Below, one piece after another: positions 36,801 to 51,800 of a stretch of 64,000 nucleotides of DNA. The position numbers and the translations under genes are program-made. The stretch is from Amyelois transitella (Eukaryota; Arthropoda; Insecta; Lepidoptera; Pyralidae), in assembly GCF_032362555.1 (NCBI RefSeq), contig NC_083507.1, forward strand, positions 7,815,001-7,879,000. The letters run 5' to 3'. Numbering within the stretch: the first letter of the stretch is position 1; every line of letters starts with the position of its first letter. The notes under the pieces are model-generated. The model saw only the letters and a program-made list of their open reading frames with translations, ran no database searches and was not told the origin of the DNA.

Positions 36801-39800
36801 CACATTTGTATAATTTGTAAAATTGAGAACAGGTATATGGTGAGGGAAAACAAAAGACCAGGAGATGATAATCTAAGTAAATACAAATATTTTCTTAATT
36901 TTTCCAGTTGTTTGCGCAAGGATCGTGGTACATACCCTTTATATTGGAACTGGAGCACGTCGGTATTACCAAAGGTCACCCACAACTGACAGAAGCAGCA
37001 CATTTACTCACGCAGATTTGTCCAGCGCATAAACAGACTGTATGTAATATAATTAAAATTATGCTTTTGCATAAAAGAACGGATGGGCTTTAATGTTCGC
37101 TCTGTTTTCATTGAAAGTTATTGCTAAAGACTGATATTATTGAATTCTTGATAGAGGTTGCAGTCCAATAAGGCCGCTTTTTGTAGTTCCTTTTTGTAGC
37201 TTACTAGTAGTTCTGTATGTTTTATGGTTTATAAAGAACTGACTAAACAACTTTAGAATGAATTATATAAAGTATCTCTTTTGTTGTCAGGTGGAAAGAT
37301 TGACGGAAGCTTTGTTATGTAAAGATGATTCTAAGTTAAAAGATATGCTATATGGTCATGCACCACCCACAGTTGCTTACAATGTAGAGGTGAGTATTTT
37401 AACTGTAAAAAGTTAAATTTTTCTTTTTTTTTTCTACTTAGTTTGCGGTTTCGATTAAATACTTAAAACTGTTAGAAACATATGAAGGCAGGGTCGCCTT
37501 GTAGAGAGTTAAGTGGTTGATTGATACCATGATTGGGTTTAGACTATTTATTATTTCAATTAGATTATATTGTAATAATAATAAAAACATGTTTTATTGT
37601 AGGTTTTATATAGTATGGTAATGCCATCATCAGACACAAGGTTAGAGCGGAGTAGAAGCTTTCAGTTGGCGTGTGTGAAGAAAGCACCGCTTTTGGTGCA
37701 GTGCCTCTCAGATGATGAGTTCCTAAAAGACGCCGCACCTCACACTAGAAGGTAATGCTCACTAAAATTATATCTTAGAATCACAGTTAATATGGCGCAT
37801 ATCTAGGTGAGTAACGTGTTGATTGCTGAAAACGCACGCAAGAGATAAAAAAATCAAGAAAGTATATAAGTCGCATTGAAGGAAAATTTTTATGAAACTT
37901 GTTTTTAATTGTTATTATTGTTTGGTAAATTGTTTTTGTTTCAGAGTTGGTTATTTAGCACTAGTCAGACTAGCTAAGCTGTCGTTATATACATTAGGCC
38001 ATTTATTTGAAATATTAGCTCCAGATGGGTCAGACACTGCTTTAGACAAGGAATTCAGGTAAAAATTACATTTAAATACATTATTTTTATATTGTGCGTA
38101 ATGATTATGTATGGTAGCCCATCAACTAAATTTTATAATCTATGTTTCAGAACTGACGTCACTATTTTAAGGGAAGCTCTTCAGACCGTACCAAATCATA
38201 GCTGTGAACTGATTGTAAAAGCACTTGCAGAGAAATTGGCTAACGCTTTAGGGGAACAGGTATTTATTGTTTTACACTAATAAATCCCAACTAGGTATAT
38301 AGTATAATAAATGATTCTTATATTAAGATAATTCCATAAACGCTTCCATTTGGTATGGAGGCACGGGAACGCACTGATACGCTCTGAAATACATCGCTCT
38401 TGAGTTTCGCCCTATACAAAGGCGTTACAAACCACGGCTTATTTTACTTGGTTTCCTGAATTTAGATTTTTCGCGATGCTGCTGCATAGTGCACACTAAT
38501 TACCGGTCATACGAGCTGATTAATTGAGAAGCGTTTTTTAACTTTTCACCCCAACACATAAGAAGCATTATATTGTTGCAGGTGGTAACGAGCAGCGAGG
38601 ACAGTGAAACAGTATCTTGGCTGGTGTGGTGGCGGCTGCCCACGGCGGCGACAGTGCGCGCCCTGTACGCGCTCGCCTTCTCCGTGTCGCAGCTCAGCGT
38701 GCACCCCGACGAGGTCACACGTGAGTCACAACTGGTTGTACACTGAGACACTTAAAGACAGTGTCGATGCTGGTGTGGTGGCTGCTCACTGCCGCTATTG
38801 TGATGCCATTTATTTTCTTCTGTGTTCATTTTGGAAATCAATTTCAAGGTTGACAAAAGTATAAGTGTGAGCAAGCAAAAATACTGAAGTGAGAGTGAAT
38901 GTTTTCGGAGGAATGGAATGGAAATCTAATCTCAATGAATGGGTAGTACCTAGTAGTATTCTATTCTTTTGGGAAATTGCTTTCCATGAAATTCTTCTCC
39001 AACCTTATAGTTTCTAGTGTTTATGTGACATGTTCTCCTAATGTATAAATTCTCTTTCAGTGGTTCGGGAATGTATGGAAGTGATCACGATATGCATGGC
39101 GCTAGGAGAATTAAACTTGGAGATACTTCTCCAAGAAAGTTGGTGGCAAGATACGGCACTATATCTCATGATAGACTGTCCTAGTCCGCAAGTAGGTTAA
39201 TTTATAATTTAGTCATTTTGTGAATTAAAACAGCCTAATTTGTAAAATAAGCTTTTTTTAATCAGCTTTTACTAAATCTGTTGTAACATTTTTACAATTG
39301 AATCAGGTTAGGTGACATTTTGCATGGTGATGATACAATCTGATTTTGATATCGAATTGAGTATCACGGTGAGGGTGGACATTGTGAGCACATTCAGGTC
39401 ATTCAGTTAGGATAATCTACAACGCTGGCGGAGGTCAGACTGGAGTTGCTTCAAAGCAAGACTAACTGCCGGGAGGATGAGGATAATTCCATTTGTACTG
39501 CAGTTGATGCCGTGACTAACAGCTAGTATTGTCTGCAGGTGCGTGTATCATGCGCCGAGCAGCTGCTGGCGATGTGCGCGTGGGGCGGCGGCGGCGGCGC
39601 GCGCGCGGCGCTGGCGGCGCTGGGCGGCGCGGGCGCGGCGGCGGGCGGCCGGCTGCGCGCGCACGCGCGGCACGCGCAGCAGTTCCTGCAGCTGCTGTGC
39701 AGGCTGGTCGCGCTGGCCGGCCCCACGGCGAGGACGCTAGATGATCTCGTCTACGAGGTAAGTCTAGTTTTAAATAGTTTCTCTTGGATCGCGCGCAGCT

Positions 39801-42800
39801 ACGTGCTAGTTTATTAGTAATATCCATAGAACCACATTACCGCTAAATCTGCACCAAACAATAATAAGCTTATTAGCTCCATTCATTCAAAAATAAGCTT
39901 ATCAAGAAGAAAAACAATTCAATCCATTAAATAGAGCTTCAAGCATTCAAGAAAAAGAATCCTATATTAGACTAATGAATACACAGTTACACAATAAACA
40001 AAGAAATCTGTATTAACAATTTACAGTTAAGCTCCAAACTGATTTATTTATGTAGGCACACGAAATTATGATAATTATTGTTAAGATTATTTAAACTTTT
40101 TGAAACAAAATAAATAATACACATACGGTTTACACATTAATACATTTAATCGCTCCATTATCTCTTACGGTGGCGGAAAGAACAAAAAATATTAAAAGAT
40201 ACAACTGTATAACAAAACTAACATCTATTTTTCTATACTGATTTTTACATCTTCTCGTTTCATAATTCATCTGCAGCTTTCTTGAAAACGGGTGATGGGA
40301 GCATACATCAAGTCCTTTAAAATCCCTTTTCATATTGGTTTCTTACAGTAACAATACAATTTGAGCAAGTTGTCATCAATGCAATAGCTTTGGTTTCCAT
40401 ACAGATTGAGTCTGCTGACTTGCCCTGTCACCGCCCACTGCCCGTCTTCCCGGTGCCGCACTGTGGCCTCAAATTCCCCATCGCCTGGTCTAGTTTGCAA
40501 CACAATCAAAAACTCCTTCCATCCTTTTTCGTTTTCTTCAGTGTTATCTGTAATCATTTCTCTAGCTTCCATCAGTCTAACTATACTCAATTGGGCACAT
40601 ATTTTATGTGGATTTAATAACTGATTCATATTCTTTATCAAATATTCTGATGCCTCCTTCACTAGTAAACTTTCTGTTGAGATAGGGACATCCTCGTGAC
40701 AAGTGCACCAGTGATCCCTAATGCCAGCATGCTGACATGTCCGATTACTAGGTATTGGTAAAAATAAACTTATGTTCCTGTGTCGCCAATAATTCTCTCT
40801 ACTTCTTGATAATATCCTCTCATTACTTATATTGTCTAGATTTACCAAATCTTCTAACATAGCGTGTATATTAAACGGTGTAGTGAGACGTTTACTATTT
40901 GTTTTAAGATTCTTGTAAGCTTCGGAATATTTATCTCGAAAAGAGGGCGGCGCTAACATGAACACAAAAGGCAAGCGCTCTTCTAGCCGACCTTGTTTGG
41001 TGGATCTAATCGGTCCCCATCGCATACCGTGGTCGCTGACTAAAATCAGAATAGTTTTTTCTAAATATTTATTTTCTTCTAACTTCTTCAAAAAAGTAAC
41101 ATAACTTTTGTCCATAACTGCAGCGTCGTTGAGGTAGTCGTGGCTCATAGTAATTTCCCAAAAGAAACCAAATAATTTGGAGGATTCTAACCTGGCGGTC
41201 ACGTCTTCTACGTAGTCTAATAATATTTGAAAAATATATTTGTCATTCGAGCATATTCTCTTATTTTGGCGTTTTACATTTTTTTCTACTTCACTTATGA
41301 ATGTATGAAGGTAATAATCAGTGGGAGTGTTGATGAATCCGCCTCTTAAATAGTTGAATGTTCCAAGCCACGAACTGTCTTCACCTAAAGCAGTGTAGTA
41401 GCCGGCTTTTTTAAACCACTCCCATACAAATGGGCAATTATCGAATGTGGAATCCTTATGCGGCAGACAAATCTTTGGCAACTCTTCTACGGAGATACCT
41501 AGCAGCATAGGAATTAAGTTCGGAAATGTATTGTCCCCCACCTTGTTGTACCCCATTAATTCAATTGCACTGTAATTTTTCATGTATTTCACTGTTTTTG
41601 GCATTGTTCTATATAGATTTAATCTTGAAACTGCATCTATTCCCATGACTAAAACATTGTACCCAATTCCATTACTCCCTAATTCTTTAATACCTTTATG
41701 TGCCTTAAACTCTTTCTTGACTGCAAATAAAAAGAACTGCTTGTGAATTTCTATACTTGAGTTGTAACATGTGACACATACAAATTCATCATTCACTCTG
41801 ATATGGTCTGTGAAATTTGTGGGTTTACCGTATTGTACTCTTTCGTCGACCGAATCTGATCCTATACATACAAATTGCGTTCGATTAAAAGCTTCATAGG
41901 AACATGTTAGGTTATTATACTGTTGAACTATTTCTTTCTTTGTCCATATGTGTGTTTTATTATGATCCAGCATAACTGTGGAGGGATCATCGCACTTCTC
42001 AGGATTTGGTGAAATAACATACTCTTTGATACTAGAGTCCAATGGAGTCATCGCCGGAATTTTGCAGCCCTGAGTTTTAATTGTGAATTGTTGTTTGAAA
42101 TCTGCAGACTCAAATAATTGGTAGTCCAAATCTATGCCAGGAATTGCAGTGTTTTCACCGGCCTCGAAAGGCAAAAATAAAAAGCTGCTTCCAAAAAACG
42201 TGCAAAGTAAAACAAGAAAAGTTTTGCGTCTTACAATTAGTTTTCTTAACATATTTTCTGAAAACGGAATAAAAGTCAAATCAAACACCATTTCATAAAA
42301 AAATAAACAAATATGGTCTTAAAATAAAAAAAGAATAAGACCACTCCCATCTCTTTCCAATGGATATCGTAAAAGGTGACTAAGGGATAGGCTTATAAAC
42401 TAGGGATTCCTCTTTTAGGCGATGGGCTAGCAACCTATCACTTTTTGATTTTATGATTATATGGTCTTATATTTCTATTTATATATTTATGGAATATCAA
42501 CATGGCATTAACAACTGTTGGTTTGTTTTGGATATTTTTGATGCACTCAAGTTATTTCTACATCTAAATTTTCCTCAGAAAGTGTTGAAGTGGTAGTTTT
42601 CCTATTTGCTAAATATGTATGTTCAGACAAAAATGTATATGGACTCACCTGTATTTCATTTTAAGTACACTAATATAGTTGCTTCTTATTAGATTGCTTA
42701 ACTGAACTAATTCTCTTTAACATTTCTTATAAATAGATCTGTTTTGAAGCCTCACGCTTAACAACAGTCAGTATTGTCATATTGTTATGTAAATAGGATT

Positions 42801-45800
42801 TTTACGCATTTGAGAGAAGCAAGTGTGAAATGTTATTACCATGGCAAGGACATTAAAAGGTGTATTGAATTTTAAGTAGAGTTCTAATTTTTTTTTTACA
42901 AAATCAGAGTGTTTGATTTTCATTCCAAAACTGTTATATGTACTTGTTATTTATAACAGTCCAAAAATTTTTTTAACCAACTTCTTGATAACTTTTGTTG
43001 TTAATAAAAAGTAGAATTAAGGAACGTCTCGCCCACAAAAAATTCTGGCCTGTAGGCGAAATATCAACTTTCTATTGCTTATTTTTGAGTGTCCAATACA
43101 TAAAGATTTCTATCCGTAGGTCGCATGGTTAAGAGCCGTTCGTGCTAACCCAGAGACATTAGACGACACACTATTGGAAGGCCACTTGAATCTTACCAAA
43201 GAATTATTCACACACGTTCCCGCTCAAATAAAATACCAGTACGGCGCTCATCCTGACCATAAGGATTCTGGATTGATCAAGGTAACCATTAATTGAAAAT
43301 TGTGTTTTTGTGTATTTTCCGCGTCTTTTTTGTTTGACCACCTGGTACAAGATTTGTAGTTGTATCTTGTAATTAAATTAGTTTGCTACTTTATCCAGGA
43401 ATAGTAAAAGATTATCTTAAAATTTAACATATTTCTTTCAGAATTGATAAAAAACAAAATTCTTAATACGTATAATGCCCTGTAGCCCGGAAGCTATCTC
43501 TGCTTTGCCGACTGTAATAATCTATTGTACCATAACAACTTCGTATTTGCGAAATGACTAAACAAATAAAAAACAACATAATACTTATGTTCAAAATGTA
43601 TTAATCTAGTACAATTTTTCAGGAGGTGACTACAGAATTCCTATGGCCTTATTCGTGGGCGTGGTGTCAGTCGCACCTGTCGCGAAGTGCGACCGGCGAA
43701 AATGGCGAGACTTCCCAAGAGGAGCCCGCTCCGCCTCTGTGTCGCACCGCCGGAGCCGCCGCGGCTGCTACAGACTTACTGCTGGCGCTGGTACATGGCT
43801 GCGTGCCCAACATGGCGGCGTTGGTAGCGCTGCTCGAGCAGATGTTTTATAGTGGTGAGATTTCACATTTGTGGCCCAGACTGCAATTTCAAATACGCGA
43901 ACACCTCCCAGTATCGTTCTGTTGTTGGCGCTCGTGCAAGGCTGTGTGCAACAAATCTATTTTCTATAGTGATCAAATATATGTCTCATCTGCGTTCTTA
44001 ACTTGTCGCCCAAATATAATGATTCGCTTACCCTCCGGCATATCGACTCTCAGGCACACAAGCTCATTGTACTTTCTACCATGAACTGCTGACCAAATTC
44101 TGTCATGGCGGCATGTGTGCTAGAGACGACATAAAACTTCCTTCTCTTTCACTCTTATATATATGCGCATATACTACATCCCCACTATCGAATATCGATA
44201 AAGATCCAAATTGAAAACTCAGGGCATCCAAATCTGGGGGTGGTTACTTTTATTTCTTGATCTTACTTTTCGTGTTTTGTTACCAATATGTAATTTATTT
44301 CTAGAATCCAGTATGCCCCTGTCGGAATGGGAGTACATGCCCTGCGTAGGGCCGAGGCCGCCGGCCGGTCTGGTGGGGCTGAAGAACGCGGGCGCCACGT
44401 GCTACATGAACTCTGTACTGCAACAATTGTACTGCGTGCGAGCTGTGCGGGACGCCCTGCTTACAGTGCAAGGTATTTTTTTTTATTACTCTTTTGCCCA
44501 CGGATACAAGACGTGTGATTTGAAATACGGAATTCCTCACTGCAATATTTACTCTAGCTAGAGCGCAGTAAAACGTGATTCATTTATCAACGCCCTTTTT
44601 GTAGCCCTCGAAGATCTTCAGAACTATTAAATTAACAAAGAAAATTAGATTCTTCACAAATCTATTTTCATCAATGATGTAGGTCCCATGTTCGTTCGCC
44701 GTCTTATGGCGTCCACCATATGAATCAAATAACATTATGCTAAGCATGCTATTTTTCGTTCAAACCAATATTTCGCGCAATATGGAAAATAGATTAACTT
44801 TTAGATTAACGAACCGGGGTTTTTTAGGAGCTGCCACAGATCCGAATGAAGATTTCTCTGGGGAGAGTCAACATCACACGCTAGTTGAAAATAATATAGA
44901 GGTAAGTATTTCATTTAAAATACTTTTCACCGCTATTTTCAAATTTCAAATGTAACTTACACATTTATTTTCTATTCCAGAGTAACAGTGATTATAACAT
45001 AACAATTTTGAAACAAGTACAAGCAATATTTGCACATTTACACTACAGCAAATTACAGTATTACGTTCCAAGAGGATTATGGGCGCATTTTAGGTAAAAT
45101 TTATTATGTTCTTTTAAATATACTGTCCAGTTTATAGATCTAAAACAACCATTCATCTAAATGCACCAGTCACACATTTAAATTTAATGTGATTTGTAAT
45201 TTGTTTTGTTGTAGACTTCAAGGTGAACCAGTTAATTTACGAGAGCAGCAAGATGCCGTCGAGTTTTTTATGTCTCTAGTAGAGTCTTTAGACGAAGCGT
45301 TAAAATCTTTGAGCCAAGAACAACTCATGGCTAAGACGATGGGCGGGACGTACTCTGATCAAAAGATTTGTAAAGGATGTCCTCATAGGTAAGCTTTTGT
45401 AAGCGAATATGAATTAGAACATCACTTTCAAAAAGTATTTCAGACATATTAAATATGACTGATTGTTTGTTTAACGAAAGAAAAAAGCAGAGTAGTCGCC
45501 CGGTATCTTTTATAGATTTAAAAATTCTTCTTTCTTGCTATTTCTGATATTTTCCTAAGCAATTGGGGTTAAAAAGGTAAAACTATTTTTAGGTATTGTA
45601 AAGAAGAGCCGTTTAGTGTGGTATCGTTGGACATCCGGAACATGTCGCGGTTGCAGGAGTCCTTAGAGGCTTACGTTCGCGGCGAGTTGTTAGAAGGTGC
45701 AGACGCGTATCATTGTGATAAGTGCAATAAGAAGGTATGATTATTATTTATTTATTGACTAGGACCAATCTATTTGTTATGGTTTAAATTTATACCCAAG

Positions 45801-48800
45801 GCTCCTCTCCAGGTGAGAGCTGAATATGTAACCGGGGGATTAACTCCAGGAAAAATAAGAGGGACTAATTAAGATATGTGGTTATCAGAAAAATTATGTT
45901 CTAATTCAAATATTGTTGTGGAAGTCTTATGAAGCGACTAGAGAACAAAGGTACATAAAAGAAGTGCACCAGAAATTCCCAAGACAGGTTGGCCTCGAGC
46001 AGGCAAACACTGTAAAATTAAAGGCCCAAAGATTACTGGTAGGACAAAAAGATTTGAACGCTAATAAAATTACAATGATAATAATTAAAACCAAATAATA
46101 TTTTATTACATTTAAAAAAAATTTGTACATACCTTGTCCACTTAAATGTTCAATTATGGTGCAAACAAACACGTTATAACTTGACCACAGCCTGCGCCTA
46201 TTTCCGTTGAAGTATAGTATTTTTATTTCCATGAAATTGACAATTAGAAGGTTGATAACGAAGTAAGAATGATAAGACGGCTAAAAGTGACTTTTATATT
46301 TTAGCTTCATCTGCTAAGAACTATTTTATTTCACCAAGATTTCAGATTAAAATAAAAATTAAAATGTGATGATATATTTAAAATATTTTGAAAAGTTATG
46401 TACTTAAGAGACTACATTCCTATGCACTTATACAATTTTAGAAAATAATCATTTTTATACGTACTTATCACAGTACAGTACATGACCCTGGTACAATCAT
46501 AACAACTTAGTGTGATTGGTCCAGTGGTCACTATCTATTTATCAATATTAAGTAGGTATTCAAAATAATTGCCGAATAGGCATAGTTGATTGATTGTTTA
46601 TAAGCAAAAAAAAAATTTGTTTTTTATTATAAAGATTAGCTATTAATTTTTAATAATATTTTTTTTAGATAGCGTTAGTTTTAGGATTCTTCCTTTATAT
46701 GGAACTAACTTCGTTAACTGAATAAGTTGACCACCCTGTATTGCCCCTTAGAGGAATGGAGGGAAAAAATGTTGTATCCAGTTTTTAAATTGTAACAAGC
46801 CTCATACTTCGGAAAAAACGCATTTGGCGAGTACAATCATACAGACACAGATTTTCAGCAAAATCATAATTTTGTTTTCTTCGATAGATCCCCACATCGG
46901 ACGGTTACTATTTTATTTATTATTTTGCCCACTTTGTTTATTCCTTTTTGTTTTGTTTCAGGTGGTGACAGTGAAAAGATTATGTCTAAACAAACTACCT
47001 CCAGTTTTAGTTATACAGTTAAAAAGATTCGAATATGATTTTGAAAAAGTGTGTGCAATAAAATTTAATGATTATTTTGAATTTCCTCGAGAGTTAGACG
47101 TCGAACCATATACAGGTGAGTTTTAATCTAGGCAAAGAAAATCTTAATTTTTGAATGACAAATGGCGGATTTTAGAAAAAAGGCTAGAAACAATATTGGT
47201 TATGTATACTATCAATAAGAGACTGCATGATTGGCAGTACGCTATATAATGTGAAGTAATTAGCGGGATGGAGTAGCGAATTAGAAACGCCATTCAATCG
47301 GGACAGACAAATGTCGTTATTAAAAGACCTACTTTGCAAGCGCTCAACTTGTACTTAGTTGAGCGCTTGCAAAGTAGAAATTTTTAAAAACATATATAAG
47401 TACAAATGCATGTACTTTGAGGAGCAATAAACTATTCAGTATTGAACTGTTAACAAACAAAAGTTGTATCGACCCGAGCCTTGATTTAACTGTGACCGGA
47501 TCCACAGCGTGGGGGCTGGCGCGGGCGGAGGGGGACGCGGCGCTGTGGGAGGGCGGCGACAACACGCCCGAGACCAACTACCAGCTCAGCGGCATCGTCG
47601 TGCACTCCGGTCAGGCCTCCGGGGGGCACTATTACTCTTACGTCTTGCTAAGGTATATATATATAGGACGCATTGGTAGCGACGGTTGCTGCTTTTGTTG
47701 CTAGCCTGGATTTCCGAGATATGCAAAATAAACATTTGTTGAACGTTAGTGACATTAAAAGATCGAAACTATAAGAGGTGGTAACTCTTGGAGCGTCCTC
47801 CATTGATCATTTACTCTACATTTTTTAAATTTCGTTTTATTTGATCGAAATATTTTATTCTTGGTTCTCAGAAAGAGATTAAAACTATATTTAGATATCT
47901 ATGTGTTGTATTACAAATGTTTCACATAACCAATGTGTAAATCATAAAACACACATAGAGTGGATTTTAATAGGTTTGGTAATACTTTGGATGTAATCAA
48001 TATATTTGTATGTCCGGGACAATATGTGCCGTTATCGTTTTACAAAAAAAAGGTACATACACTAAACTGTCTTAATTATAAGTAAGTTATATAAATAAAA
48101 TACCCTACAGGGACACCGGCAGCGAAACAGGTCGCTGGGTGAAGCTGGACGACGGCGACGTGTCCGAGTGTGCGATGCACGACGACGAGGAAATGAAGGC
48201 GCAGTGCTTCGGCGGCGAGTACATGAGCGAGGTGAATATTGTCGCATGAGGACGCCGCTACTGGTTCATGCGGTGCTTACAGACTGAAAGCAGTGTCAGT
48301 GTAGGGCCCCCTAAACATTTTGTAAGGGCTAGGTTAAAAACTATCGATAAATTAACTATTAAGATATTATTTTTAAGTTCTCTGCTCGAACGTTGCCTGA
48401 CGTTGTAAAAGTTAAAGGCTTAGGCAACTTTCGTATTTAGTCATGTTTTATGGTACGATGCATGACAATCAAAACAAAAAAGCTAACTTGTTTCGTAGTA
48501 AACTGATACTTGCTTTCTTTATGTGAGCACCTGTTATTATGTAGTGACAAATTGTGAAAATGTTCTAGGTGTTCGACCAAATGTTAAAGAGGGTATATAA
48601 GCGACAGAAAAGATGGTGGAATGCATATATGCTATTTTATACAAGAAAGGACACCATAGAAAATTCTAGTCTCGAACAGTCTATGAAGAATATGACTTTA
48701 AAGTGAGTACTAAAATAAATAGCTTTTATTACATTTCAATTTTATTTTAAACATTGACACCTCTGTTTATGCCAAGTTGGTTTTCTTCTGAATACATTTG

Positions 48801-51800
48801 TAATTTAGCTATTTTTGTCTTAATAGATTTTGTCCATACATGCACAGGAATAAAGTTAAATATTACTATGTTTACTGCCACTGCTTTGATATAAGTGGTC
48901 TGTATATAAGTGAGGTTGGCTCTTCGTTTTCTGTAATTTATTAAAAAAAAATTATAATAAACACAATCGAATGCTTTCTTGTCAGTAATAATGTTGTTAT
49001 TTTACAGAGAAAGTGCCATACCTAGGCCAATATGGCTATCAGTTCGACGAAGTAACATAGCATTTTCACACAATCAGGACCAATTTAGTTTGGAGCATTT
49101 TAATTTTATGAAGAAATTATGTTTTATGCGTTTACAAATTATGCCCGGATCACAAAACGCCGTTTGGGTAAGATAATGAATTCTTAGAAAATAACACAAG
49201 ATTTTCTAAGAATTATTTTTACGAATAACCTTAATAAACAAAATAATCAAAATGTATTTTTTACAGGGCCCAGAACATGAAGAAATGTCAATGTTATCTG
49301 TACAGTTAGCAACAAAGTTTTTATTCCAAGTAGGATTTCATACGAAAAAAACGTTACGAGGCCCCGCGGCTGATTGGTAAGTTGACAAGAAAACGTTTAT
49401 CTCAAATAATAGATGTCATTGATTTTTATTGATAAAGCGACAGCCATATGGTTTTTCGTCTCCTTATATTGTACTAAAAAGCTTATAGGTCTTTGTGTTA
49501 TGGTACTTTTGCATAAATTGGTTGTATTGTTTTAGGCATGATATTTTATGCCAGCACCTTAGATGTTCACAAGCAGTCAGATCTTGGTTTGCGACAGATC
49601 TCTTCAAACACCCTCATAGGTAAGAAATTTCCTTTATATTTGAAAAATAAAAGTAATTTTATAAAACAGTTTCTGTACAAATATTTTGATATTCCAGGTT
49701 AGGTGATTATTTATTATCGTGTCCGTCAGCCGAAGTGAGAATAGTTTTTATGAAGATTATAGTATTTTTGGCACACTTCTCAATGCAGGATCCACCAGGT
49801 TCGTAAAGATGTTGATAATTTTTCTACTAGTATTTATATTAATAAGGCTCAGGTCAAGAGTACCCGAAACCGCAGAGCTTGCATGAAGAGAGTTATGAAT
49901 GTGGATGAAGCGAAGGAGGTACGCAGAGATCGTGGCAAGCGGAATGAAGTAGTCTCTGCCTACCCCTCTGGGAAAGAGGCGTGATTTTATGTTATGTTTT
50001 ATTTATATAATTTCGTAATGTGACCCAAGTTTTCTCGATCGTCACAAAGAGAAAATATCTGCCAGTCTATGAGTACCCGCGACTCGGACGTTGTAGAGAA
50101 GCATAGCACGCGCGACGACGTTTTTATCGGGCGATAAACTATGTCTGTCCCGTTTCACGTCATAATAAAAAGCGAAACAACGATAGTTTACAGCAGTATA
50201 AAAACGGCGTCGCGCGTGCCATGCTAGACCCGCTGTAAACGGGTACCTCATCCGTTCAACTACCGACGTTCTTTAAGCTATTATTTATGTTATTTACACC
50301 AGTGAGCGCGGGATACGGGTCGTGGTGCAGCCGCGAGGAGGCGCAGTCGCTGTCTGACCAAGTAATGTGCAGCGCGCGAGCCCTGGCCGCGCCGCCCCAC
50401 GCCGACCCGCACCACCGCCACCTGCCGCTGCTGTTCAACCTGTTCCACTCGTACGCCACGCTCGGCCTCACCGAGCGGCACCAGCTGCTGAGGGTCAGTG
50501 TCTAGTCTACTCCGAACCGATATCTTGTGAGCTCGCGAGGTGACGCAGACCACTTCTGCTGTTCAATTAGTTCAATGGTTACCGTTATTTAAAACTTGCA
50601 AAAGAAGTGGGAATGCAGGAATAATATATGTCATAATGTGACAAGTCGCAATATGTAAAACTATTCGAGGGTTAAGTAATCTAACCTTTGGGATGTAATG
50701 GGCAGACGACAGTCGCGGTATAAAACATTTTATTATCTTGGTCAAAAATAAAAAGCCAATTTGGTCTCAATTTCGATTTAATTCCATAATCAGTTATGAT
50801 GATTGAAGTTATATGCATAATTTGTTTTCATTTTCAGTTAAAAATATTAGACATCGTATTGGCCGTTTGTGTAGATGACTCGTCATCTTCACTTGGGAAG
50901 TATCAGTATCCAGAGTCTGCCAAAATACATCAGGTACGAATGACATCTATTTGTTTTTTTTTTGTTAGTGATATATTTTTGCGAATCTAAGTTTCTATAT
51001 TTGTTTGTTTCTTTTCACGCTTTATGTTCTCAACTAATCTTTTTTGGAATTTTGTATACCTACACATTACATACTATACTGTGTGCTAGACTTAAGGTGA
51101 ACCAAAAATTCACAGTGACCTAAATTACTGACGCGTCGGCCTTATCAATAAAAAATGATTGTTCCACAGGTGGTGAGCGTGCTAACGCGGTGTTGCGACG
51201 TGAGCGCGCGCTGCCACTCGGCCAACGCGGCGGAAGGCGCCAGCCCGCTGGCCAACCCGTACGCGGAGCCCGCCGCCGGCCTGGCGCGCCCCGCGCTGTC
51301 GCCCGCCGCCGCCGACGTGCTGTACAACAGGACGGGGTCACTAGCACACCACTACCCTTACAACACCATACATACATACATATAATCACGTCTATATCCC
51401 TAGCGGCACCACTTTCAGATATACGGCTCAATGACGTGCTATACAATAGGACCGGGTTATTATCCGACCACCACGCATCAATCAATGAATAATATCTTGA
51501 GGCAGCATTGACACAAACAGTGCTGTCCATCACTTAACCGCAAGCTGCCGACACAGCAAACTGTAGCTGTTGACATTGCGTTATAGCGGCAGCATCAACT
51601 TTGCGTCGACGCGTGCCTCGATTGATGATGACAGCCAGCCGCGGCATGCTCGGCGTGAAACTCTTTTAAATTCACGAAATCCTTTTGCGATTAGACTTAA
51701 GTGTAAAGATAAATATCTTACAAGTCAACTACACAAAGAGGCTAACAATAACAATTTTAACGTTCACAGAGCCTACATGAAGAAGTTGACTGAAGAGTGT

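Larger units (their letters stand above)
44305..48702 (+). other. faf: faf exons 30-38: USP catalytic domain
   Basis: This part encodes the C19 protease core. The catalytic Cys is in [19 protein letters not shown] (about residue 1541, exon 30). A zinc ribbon is formed by CKGC (1679-1682, end of exon 33) and CDKC (1726-1729, exon 34). The catalytic His is in [14 protein letters not shown] (about residue 1824, exon 36). The third catalytic residue lies in [12 protein letters not shown] (about 1845-1846, exon 37). The ubiquitin-contact block [20 protein letters not shown] is in exon 33. All key residues are intact, so the enzyme should be active. Exon 36 is shorter than its vertebrate counterpart in the stretch between EPYT and the His box. 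Confidence 0.92.

Noticed and set aside
39516-39827. Arg/Ala-rich ORFs on the minus and alternative frames
   Set aside because: They are shadows of GC-rich faf exon 27, whose own frame matches USP9X.
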